DNA from: Phallusia mammillata
Lineage: Eukaryota > Chordata > Ascidiacea > Phlebobranchia > Ascidiidae
Direction of reading: 5' to 3'
Length of the DNA stretch: 64,000 bases
Assembly: GCA_003260075.1 (NCBI GenBank)
Contig: QLIY01000107.1
Location: forward strand, 177,920-241,919
In this document: positions 45,201 through 57,200 of the stretch, piece by piece
How the letters are laid out: every line of letters begins with the position of its first letter
Numbering within the stretch: the first letter of the stretch is position 1
Notes under the pieces: generated by a model
The model's database searches: none
What the model was told of the DNA's origin: nothing
Seen by the model: only the letters and a program-made list of their open reading frames with translations
Translations under genes and position numbers: made by a program

Positions 45201-48200
45201 ACTCATCAGATTTGATCGGCAACATACAATGATATATATCTTATCACCAGCTGCACTGATTAGACCTTATAGGTAGACAGTGTACAATGCCTGCAGCTAG
45301 TTATCAACTTATCACGTAATGGCCAACTGCTTATAAAACACAACTAGCTGCTAACATTTTTTACCTCCTAGATACACTTGCTTTACTGGATTTTGGTTCC
45401 AGAAAGATGTTTTTTCAGTTGGAGTGAAATGTACACTGGATGGAACAATTCAGCCTGATGCTTCTACTCTGAAGTGTGTTGGTGAGTTTACTTTAATAGC
45501 AGTCTTATTATGATTTGTTAATGGGGGGGGGGAGAAGGAATTCTTCAATATAGATTGGGAACCACTGCAAACTGATTATAAACTAAGTGTTATGTTTTTC
45601 AGCTCTTCGGTGTCCTGATCCTGGACCAGTCCCAATGGCAACTTATCATCTAGCAGATGCAGATGTGGCTTACCAGGCTACTGTTGAGTATGTTTTGAAT
45701 ATCCAATATTTTTGTTGAAATATTGACTGTTAGATTTAGATGGAAATCCACTGGGTCATTTGTGATTTACTGTCACCCTAATTGTATCTGATAATATCTG
45801 GCTAAGTTAGGGGTATTTAACTTTTTAAGAAATGTGTATATTGTGTGTGGGGGTGACTAGTACGCTAAACTAATTTCAAATGTTGGTTTTGGTTGGTAAC
45901 TTTGTAATAACTGAAACTGTCAAAAAAAATGTCTATGCTTTGCAGGTTATTGCTGAAGATTTTAAGTGATAGTTAGTTTTGAGTTTAAAGACAACAGTAC
46001 ATGTCTTGTACTGTTGTGTTTAAACTTTTTTAAACAGTGTGCACTGTCTTACTTATTATGTATTGGCCAAATGCTCAACCTGGCTAACTACTGACATTCT
46101 CTACCATCCTAGATACACTTGCTTTACTGGATTTTGGTTCCAGAAGGATGTTTTTTCAGTTGGAGTGAAATGTACACTGGATGGGACAATTCAGCCTGAT
46201 GCTTCTACTTTGAAATGTGTTGGTGAGTTTACTTTAATAGCAGTCTTATTATGATTTGTTAATAAGATGGTAGAGTTGTTGGTGCAACTGCTTGAGCTCA
46301 CAAGATTGTGCGTTCTAATCCTATGTCGGTCACTTGTGTTTCTCTGACAAATTTTTTTAACCGCATTGCTCCAACTCAGTGGAACATGAATGGGTTAAAC
46401 TAAATAATATCATCAATTTCCTATTTGCTTCTATAAGGCAGGTAGCTTGACTCCAGATGCATTGCCTGCCCAACAAGTATAAAAACAAACACTTACTGTA
46501 GTTGGTAACCATTTTTAATTCATACTTTTTAGATGCTGCCACTTGGCACTTTTGTGCCTAATAAATATTGTTTTTTTGGTTTACAATGAAATATGGTAAG
46601 CATTGGATGCAAAAATCTGAGACGACTTAAATAATCTGCCTGGTTACACTTTTAGCTTTTCCAATGTGCATGCAAATGGCCTATTTAGTTCAACAATTTG
46701 TGTTGTTTTAGTTGTGACTTGTGACCCTCCTCCAACTATACCCAATTCTGCTCTTATCGGTCCTGGCCCAGGAAACTATACAGCAGGTAAAGTTAACATT
46801 GCAGTAAAATACCTTAAACTGTATGTATTTTCTCATATCCTATGTGTTCAAAGTGTTAATTACAGATAAACCTGTTTGATTGCATATCGTTCTTATTAGT
46901 ATTTTAATTGTAAATTATTAATTTTATTTGAATATGATATGAAGGAATAAAGGCGAAATATATATATCTTAAATCTAAGGGACGAATGACTGAATGTTTT
47001 TATGAACTTAAATCAAGCAACGGGCTGGGAGATTCTAGTTTTTAAGTATATTCAAATCTCAAAAGAAAAAGCCCTGCTGAGTTGCATATTAAAGCTTGAA
47101 AAATTGGTTATATTATTAAACTGATTCATGTGTCTTGGTTGGAGAGACTTATGCTGCTGAATGGCCTTTTGAGGCATTATCTTTGTATTTAAGAGATTAA
47201 CTGTTGTTCAAAATAAAACATTTGCTATATTACTACATTTAAATCACTTAGAAAAAGCAGATTTCATTTCAACCTGTTACATTGCCGTTTATGACAGTGT
47301 CATATAAAATGTAAATGTTCTTTAACTTGTTTTGGGATTTATTCCAGTGACAAATGTGACAGTGCAATGCAATACCAACTTCTGGATTGAAAAAGGTGTA
47401 ACTTCACATGTTTCCACTTGCTCAGTTTATGGAAAATGGACACCAAATTTCAAATCTGTCAGATGTATAGGTGAGATACATTATTGTTTTAAAATAGATT
47501 AAAGTGAAATATAACTATCCAGTGGCTCCCAACCTTTTTTGTTGCAGCCCAAATTCTTCCCAAAACTTTGTTTTGTGTTTTTTGTGACCCATACATTCGT
47601 AAATCAGGAAAGCTTTTCAAAAATTGCTATGCCAGTTTGAAAAGTGAAACAAATATTGGTCATTTTTTGAGCTGGTTCAAATGGGGGGGGGGGGGGGGGA
47701 CTTGCTCAGTTTATGGAAAATGGACACCAGATTTCAAATCTGTCAGATGTATAGGTGAGATACATTGTTGTTTTAAAATAGATTAAAGTGAAATATAACT
47801 ATCCAGTGGTTCCCAACCTTTTTTGTCGCAGCCCAAATACTTCCCAAAACTTTGTTTTGTGTTTTTCGTGACCCATATATTCATAAATCAGGAAAGCTTT
47901 TTGAAAATTGCTATGCCAGTTTGAAAAATGAAACAAATATTGTTCATTTGTTTTGAGCTGGTTCAAAGCATTATCAGCCTGACTGATAAAGTACCCAATT
48001 TTAAATGATCTTTGTAGGGTTTAGCATCTGCTTTGTTGTATATATGGGTGGGAATTAAAATGTTTCATTTTAAGTAAGGAATTGGTCGAAAGGTTGGGAA
48101 CCACTGCTCTAAAGTATTTGCTAACATTCTCAAAAATACATAGGGGAGCAGCTGCCGAAAAGGTAATGCAACATATTTCCATGGCTCTTTTACCCTAAAT

Positions 48201-51200
48201 AGTTATTTGTTTTTTTTCCACAGCTGTAGTCTGTCCAGAACCTTACTTTGTACCATATGCAACAGTGGGGGGGGGGGATTCTTAAAAATACATAGGGGAG
48301 CAGCTGCCGAAAAGGTATTGCAACATATTTCCATGGCTCTTTTACCCTAAATAGCTATTTGTTTTTTTTTCACAGCTGTAGTCTGTCCAGAACCTTACTT
48401 TGTACCATATGCAACAGTAACTGGTTCCGGTCTTACTGGCAGTAAAACTCGTAACATAACATGTAACAAGGGATTCTGGGTGAATCAGAAACATGCTGAG
48501 AAGTCTGCAATCATCACCTGTGATCCCACATATGGAATATGGCTGCCGGGAAACATTTCATGCACAGGTTTGTTTAATTTTTATTTCACCTGATATTTTG
48601 CACTTTGATGGTGATTCTGTTTTGGGTTAAACCTTTGGCTAAAACCATGCTTTAAATTTTGTGACCAATTGGACTAACTTTGCTCTCAATGAAATGAATT
48701 TAGGATCTGGTTCCCATTTGGTCAAATATTTGGTATAATCTTAATCTTTTGGGATTGGGTTCATGAATCACAAGTATCAGCATCAAACGCTTGGTTTTCC
48801 CTAGACAAGGATTTTGTTATCCAATCCCAAAGCTATGTGTATAAATCATAGTAAGCCTGCCCACCCAAACATTAAATCGGTACAGCACCTTCTATATGTC
48901 TGGTGTACTTTAGTTTATATATGAATGTGTTTACTGGTCAGCATGAACCCTTTGGGACTGGCCCTAATAAAAGATATGTATTTTACCTTGGCTTAATTTA
49001 TCTGTTCAGAAACTAAATGCAATGATCCTGGGCAAGTAGAGAATGCCAGAAGACTGAGAGTTGCTACAAGCTTTACTTACCTCGAAACGGTAACGTACCT
49101 CTGCAATCATGGGTACGAGTTCGTTAACAGCACATTTAAGTTAGGGTTGGTGGCTACATGCTATGATGATGGATTGTGGTCACCTTATCCAGCACTGCAT
49201 AATTGTCAAGGTAATAAACAGTGCCCTTGTTGCTTTGTTGTACAATTTAAGCTAAAATATAAACCATCATGTTATTTTCAATCAGGTAAACTTTTGATAC
49301 TTGTTAGGCTTAAGAATTTAAGTTTTTAAATAGCTGAATGTCCCTAACTTTTTTGTAACTTTTTTTTTCAACTCACCATATAAATCAGTGGTTCCCAACA
49401 TTTGTTGACGAATTCATCTCTTAACAATTCAAAACATTTTTATTCCACATCAATTGACTATATCCAAACCATACAAAGATCATTTGAAGTTGGGTATTTT
49501 ATCAATTTGGGAGGATATATTCCCAAAGCTTAAGTGTCTACTTACAAACCACATGTACAAATTTAGGTAAATTCCTCCCCTCAAACTTTGAAATTTCTCC
49601 CTTAGGAGGAATTCCTTGGTTGGGAAGCACTGATATAAATGAATGGGTAATCTATATTGTAAACCAAAATCTAAGCTGCAGAAGCAGGTGACAAGACATT
49701 GACTGTATAGGCAAGGATCTTGATACACAATAAGAAGCAACGGCTTAAATAAAGATATATTGGGGGGGGGGTTGGGTAATCTATATTGTAAACCAATGTA
49801 AGTGAAGTCTAAGCTGCAGAAGCAGGTGACAAGACATTGACTGTAGAGGCTAGGATCTTGATACACAATAAGAAGCAACGGCTTAAATAAAGATATATTA
49901 CTTGTCAACTAGACAAAATTGTTTTCTTACAGAAAAGCAATGCAAATTTACTGTGGATTACTATGACTATGGCAATATAACCGCTCCATGGGCACATGGA
50001 AACAGTTCTGTGTTAAGTCTTGGCAAAGTTGTGACCTTGAAATGTGATGAAGGTTACTGGGTAGTGCTGGACAAAGGTTATCACTCAGTGGATTTTACAT
50101 GCAAGGAAGATGGCCTCTTCCATCCAAATCCACTATATGTTGCATGCACAGGTGATGTATGAAGAAAGGGACTGAGTTTAAATACATCTTAGTTAAACAG
50201 TCTCTGCATTGGTTTTATAACACTTTGGATAAACTTTGTTGCAACGTATCATGTTTAGTGTTTCATTATGCACGATATTTGCTGTTTGTCAATCGTATTA
50301 CAGATTTCTAATTGAATATTACTTTATTTAGTTGTGACATGTCCATACCCTCTAACCATTGCACACTCAACTAGGACTGGCGTCTACACTAATTATGGTT
50401 CAAAGATATTCTACACCTGTGATGAGGGTTTTGCTTATTTGACCATGCCAATCCCTACTACAAAATGGGAATTAACTTGTCAAGCTACCGGAAAGTGGGA
50501 TTTACCTTTCAGTGCTGTTCAATGCAAATGTGAGTAGAAAAGATTTGGGAATATCAGGGAATAAGGTTAATTGCATAATCCACTTAATTGCATAGAATTT
50601 GTTTGTCTCAACTGTATGCATTTGTTAAAAAAATCATCCGGTCAATCACATAATCTGCTTAATTGCATAAAAAAGCTTGGTTGAATTGGTTAGGTGATTA
50701 ACTGAATTTGTCCATGATATGTTTGTGAAGAAAATATTAAAGAGTGTAGAGAATGCCTTTATGCATTTAATTGCCAACATACACATATTTTGAGTAAAAA
50801 AATAAAACTATTTTGAGCTTTACTTTGCATTGATACAAACAACAACAAAAAGCATGACAATGTATTGGTTTTCTACATTTCTTCCAGTCGTTAGTTGTAG
50901 CCCACCAGGGGCTGGTGAAGGAGCTGATCTTATTGGAGACTCCTTTGCATACAACAGTGTAGTGACATATCAGTGCAAACATGGCCTCTGGATGGGGGGG
51001 GGGATGGGGAATATCAGGGAATATGGTTAATTGCATAGAAATTTTTTGTCTCAAATGTATGCATTTGTTGAGAAAATCATATGGTCAATCACATAATCTG
51101 CTTAATTGCATAAAAAGCTTGGTTGAATTAGGTGATTAAATAAATTGGTGGAGAAATTATTAAAGAGTGTAGGGCATACTTTTATGCATTTAATTACCAA

Positions 51201-54200
51201 CATACACGTATTTGGAGTAAAAAAAAATTTGATCTTCACATTGCATTGATACAAGCAACAACAAAAAGCATGACAATGTATTGGTTTTCTACATTTCTTC
51301 CAGTTGTTAGCTGTGCTCCACCAGGGGCTGGTGAAGGAGCTGATCTCATTGGAGACTCCTATGCAGGGGGGGGGGCGCAACTTGTCATGGCAATGCCACA
51401 TGGAGTATAAAACCACCAAAATGCAAAGGTATCTGCTTTTTTCATGAAATGTTTACACTTCAAAAAGATATTACCATGATGTATAACAGTTTTGGTGTTA
51501 TGTAGAAATGGCTTGTGTTTGATATGAGCTAAATCTTTTGTGACTATCAATTTATTGTTTTCCAACAAATACTTTTTCCTAAAGTAGTTAGCGGGCACCC
51601 AACTATAACTTGGATTGTCCTACTACACTATTACAACCTCCTTTTATTACTTTTTCCAATTGAGATTTTATTTAAAGGATTGTCACTAATCTGACTGAAA
51701 AAGTGATTATTGGTGCTTGTGCTTTACATCATGTAATATGCTGCAAACATTCCCGCAATAAACAAATACTTAGAAAATTCCAGTATCAGTAAAATATGTC
51801 AGACCAACTCATATTTACTGAGTTGACCATGCAAATATACAATGAATAAACGGCGATTTGGTTCATCTTAAAGAAATGTAAGTTGATTTTATAAAGTCAT
51901 GATTGTTTTTTCTACAGCGGTGGAGTGTGTCGACCCTCGTACTATTACAAGCCATGCAACATTTGATGGAGAAACCCACACATACCTAAGTCTGGTGACA
52001 ATCAACTGTGACCCAGGTTATGAAGTTGAACCACTTAAAACACACGCTACAATCAGATGTCAACAAAATGGGGAATGGCATTTAAATCATGACAAGTTTA
52101 CATGCAAACGTAAGTAAATTGTACTACAATACTGCATGAAAAATCACATATTTTTTGGAAATTGATTTTGAAAATTTGGGACATTAGTGTGGGTCAGCTT
52201 TTAACTTGATTGGGGTAATTGAGAGAGAGAGATGAGATGAGTTTATTTTGCTTGGCAACACAATATCAGTAACACAATCACGAAGCTGGAAACAGCTGCG
52301 AAACGTTATTGAGTGCAAAACATTGAAGGGAACAATGGGTGGATAATGGTTAAACGGGCTTCAGCTACACCATATTTAAAAAGGCGTTAGATGACCGGGG
52401 CTCACAAGACTATGAGGTTGACTCATTGTGCGTAAACACAACTGGGGGTACAATGTTGGTGGGACCGTTAGTTAAAAGAAATGTAGAGATAAACTTTAAG
52501 AAAGATTGCAGCAATATAAGAACATGGAGCCATTGCATGACAAGTAAGTTTTAGGTCTCTTTAGCAGCTGGTGACGAAACAGTGACCATGAGAGTTGTTG
52601 TCAAGCCACATTACGGCATCCCAGTTGACCTTGTACCAATATACCCTTGTATATTCTACAGCTGTTGTTTGTCCACCTCTACCTGAAGTTCCCCAGGCAA
52701 GCAGAGGCCCAGCTAACCTTACACTGTGGTCAGAAGTAACATACACTTGCAATGAAGGCTATTTAGCTGCTCGCAATGTAAAACACATTAAAGCATTTTG
52801 TGCTGAAGGAGGCTCATGGATTCCTGATCCCAAATTTATCAAGTGCTTGGGTAAGATTTTGTTTGTTAAATATATGTAACGTTTTACCTATGGTACTTTG
52901 CAATGGGTTTTACTGTACTTCTTTAGCTTGTATTTGACACATGCAATCTCTGTGACTCTCCCAAGATGTTGTGACTTGTAACTTTATTTGTTAAGGGGGG
53001 GGGGTGGCTACTCAAACTTTCTTGCTCTGTGACCCCATTTTAAAACAAAAATTTCTACGCGACCCCTTGATGGGTATAGCCCAGGGGTGCACAACCGGGG
53101 GGGGGGAATATTTTCTTTTAAATGGATGCAACTCAAAAAACTTGTATATTAAAGAGTATTATCCATGGAAACAATTATTACAGTGTTCAGCATAATTTCT
53201 GGTCATCTAATACAGGGCTACTCAAACTTTCTTGCTCTGTGACCCCATTTTAAAACAAAAAATTCTACCCGACCCCTTGATGGGTATAGCCCAGGGGTGC
53301 ACAACCTTTTCGCTATGACGGCCGCATCACAGATCTTTATTTCACCAGCGGCCGCTTATTGCCTGTTTGCTTGTGTTTTAAAATTACTGATGTAAAAAAA
53401 TATGTATATATTATTTATAAAGATACTATCTAATGGCGCCTAAAAAGCTTAAATAAATTTCTATCTTACTACACAAATTGACAGCCTTTGCTTTTATGAC
53501 GTCATAATCTATATTGTGACGCTTGTGGTATCTGCTTTTTCGCATTGTTTGCACACAATGGGCATAAAAAAGTCTGGCACATATGGCTACTAGGCTAGTA
53601 ATACTCTTTAAGTTCCACAAAATGTGTTTAGAGCCGTTTGAAAATCAAAATTTTTGGCAAAAGAGTTTTTATTTACGTCACGGCCGCCAGTACATATATT
53701 CTAATAAACATGTTCATGGCCCCACAAACTTGTCTCTGTACAGCCGCAAGGTTGTGCACCCCTGGTATAGCCTCTACACGGGAATGATGTGTAAACAATA
53801 AATGTATGCATGTATACCATTTATTGTGACTGACATAATATCGCAAAATGTTTCGCGACCCCAAAATTATATTCCATTTATGCAAATCAGCAATCATAGC
53901 ACACTTATATATAAATCACTATATACCAGGCCCATTGGGACTCGAGTCCCAGAAAGAAACCTGTTGTTGGTTCCAATCCCATGGCAGTCTAGATTTTTAA
54001 GCTTAAGCTTGCCATATGGGATTACTTGGTGACCAGCCGATTTAGGATCATGCCTTCAATGGCCCTGGCATACCGTGGTTCAAATACACAACTTAAATAC
54101 ACCAGGCTAAGCTTCAATAAAGTTTTGGAAGACTTAATATTTGCATATGCTTAAGTTCTAAATTGTGACATATTTTTTTATATCCATAGAAACAAACCTT

Positions 54201-57200
54201 TATCATTTATCAACTTTTTTTCTGGTGATTTCAGAACCCACTTCATTCTTGTGTGACCCTCCATATTCAATCAGCAATGCAGAAATATATGCCGGCAGTT
54301 TTAGCTTTGAATCAGTTGTTTCAATCACTTGTGTTAATGGATACTGGATTTCACCTGGAGTTTACTCTAGCTCACTTAAATGCAACATCAATGGGACTTG
54401 GGAACCTGATCCATCCACTGTTAAATGTCAATGTAAGTTTTTTCTAGTTTATACAAAATTCATGCACAAAAATAGAAACCAAAAATGTAAATTGACATTG
54501 ATTTTTTTTATCTTGTTATATTGGTCCTCACACTGAATTTATGTACTTGGCTTTGTTGTTTCGGTCAACAAAAAATAGTCTAAATTTATTTTTTGTATTT
54601 AATGATGCTTTATGTATTTTTTTAATCTTTTATTATGAAGCATTTTAATTACTTTGTTTTTGGTCCTGAAACGGAAGGCGCCACACTCTGGTTTCATACA
54701 CCTTTTTTCCGATGTTGTTAACACTAAAAGTGGTCTAAATTTATTTTTTGTATTTAATCATACTTCATGTATGCAATGACACTTGAGTTTTTTCTGCTTC
54801 ATTGTGAATTATTTTAAAGCTGTGTGCATTTTATTCCAGTGATCAGTTGCCCAAAAGTAGTTGCGAGACCCAACTCAATCTACATTGGTTCAAGTTATGG
54901 TTACAACTCTGTGTTGTATGTTCAGTGTGATGAGTCATATAGGATATCTGTGCAGGATGAAACAGGGGTAAGTTTACCTTAAAACCAAATCAGTGCTTAT
55001 AATACTCATAATTGAAACTTAAAGCTGAAATCACCCAGTCCATTGCTTGGTAGTTGAAAACTGATGAGCCTTATAGCAATAGATGTAAGTTCAGAAAAAA
55101 CACTTAGTCGTTCACCTTTTGGTTTTAAAGACATGTTATATATATTTCGCTATTGCAGCATCGTTAGTTTCATTCTATTTGAATAAGATACTGACGATGC
55201 TTTAGTAGCGAAATATATATAACTTGTCTTTAAAACCAAAAGGTGAACCACTAAGTGTTTTTTCTGAACTTACATCAGTGCTTATAACTTTTATTTGTTT
55301 ATGGACCATTTTAAACACTTGACAGAGTTGGTATGGATTGCTTATTTTTACAATTATACAATTTTTGGATGGGTTATTTAGTATTGCTTTTCTACATAAA
55401 AATAAACATGTTTTAAACCATTTAATCCAAAAGTTGGCTCATCTTTACTAATTATGTTTGTCAGACATGTGATCTCAAAGATTGAAAAAAAACTTTGCAA
55501 AAGAATAACAGCCAATATCTGTGTATGTAGCCACACAACCTTTCAACAATTATGTTATATGCACAGATATTGGCTTTTGGAATGAATTTTAATAAGTTTG
55601 TTTTCCTTTCTGCTTCTGTATTTTGTTGGGTTGGACTCTCCTTTAACAGCTTGTTGATTTCAAAAAAGCCCCCTTTATTAGGCTCATACACCAACACCGA
55701 AATTAATGTCAACAGTTAATGTTACTAAAAACATTCCAAGACACTTCATATGTTAAACATACAAAGTGTTAAATGACTATTTCTTTCTTGTAGCAGTTTT
55801 CTCTTTTGGATGGTCAGATTTATTCCAGAGCTCTCATTGCTAACATCTGTAAAGATGCTCATGTCTGTCACATAACGCTTTTAGTAACGGTGTAGCTGCA
55901 GCGTGTTTATCATCTTTCCACCAATTGTGCCCTTACCTTTATTGTGCTTTATAATTCCCAACATTGTGCAGCTACTTCCGGCTTGATGAATATTTTTGTG
56001 CAATTGTGCTGCTACGATTTGTATCACCGATGAAATAAACTCAACTCAACATCCACTTATATATCCACCTAAGTATACATATTTTTTTAGAAATTACTTA
56101 CTGTACACTTTTCACTTTTCTGTAGTCATTAATCGAAACTCGTGAGACAAGCATGCCAATTCAGTGTGGAACTGGGTATTGGGAACCTCAGCCAGCAAGC
56201 ATTCATTGCATTTGTGAGTAGAAAAGATTCCACTATTGCACATTAGTTTAAAATGTNGAGTACAGTGGTGATGGACTTTGACTGGAAAATGGTTGAATCC
56301 ATATAAATACACTCACAGCATGGACTTTTCATTGCCAGTAGCAATTTGAGAACCACAGGTAAAAACTACTATACACTCTGCTATTAAAATCTGTGTACAA
56401 TTTTATGCTTAGAGAGCGAACCTAGTTCAAAAAAGTTTCTATCCAACTGATTTTAAGTGATTTAAAATCACCAACCAGAAATGTTTTTTTTTAAATTGCA
56501 TCTATTTTATAACATTTTAGATTCAAACTTGAAAATGTGCAATTGAACGGGTCCAAAACTTGCATTTGAATTTTTGAAACCAACAAAGTTCCTTGTGTGA
56601 CTCTTTTCAGTCTTGCTGTTATATGTAGAAGAATGGATTTGAAATTCAAATACTGTTACTTTAAAATTAAATATATTGCCTAGCAGCTCTTTATTTGGTA
56701 GTTTAAAACCGTAATTACCCATTGACAGTGGATTTCACCTTGCCTGCAGTTAATGGACAGGAAAACGTTTAATGCAGTGTTCCCTCTTGCTATTGGCACC
56801 ATCTACTGTGGTTTTTACTAAAAGGTTTCAAGTTCTAGTGTTGTCGTTTTAATTTTTTGTGCTGTTAGATATTTTATGNAGAAAAAACACTTAGTCGTTC
56901 ACCTTTTGGTTTTAAAGACATGTTATATATATTTCGCTATTGCAGCATCGTTAGTTTCATTCTATTTGAATAAGATACTGACGATGCTTTAGTAGCGAAA
57001 TATATATAACTTGTCTTTAAAACCAAAAGGTGAACCACTAAGTGTTTTTTCTGAACTTACATCAGTGCTTATAACTTTTATTTGTTTATGGACCATTTTA
57101 AACACTTGACAGAGTTGGTATGGATTGCTTATTTTTACAATTATACAATTTTTGGATGGGTTATTTAGTATTGCTTTTCTACATAAAAATAAACATGTTT

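Noticed and set aside
45603-46222. A genuine extra CCP domain
   Set aside because: Differs from its neighbour only at silent sites and is separated from it by a G run, so I list it as a probable uncollapsed allele.
52210-52600. A cellular gene or LINE fragment
   Set aside because: No open frame of useful length or reverse-transcriptase motif could be read, so it is left as an unclassified intron insert.
55461-55712. Minus-strand 83-residue frame, repeated identically at 57248-57499
   Set aside because: The apparent conservation comes only from the 1.17-kb duplication. No domain, start context or homology is visible.
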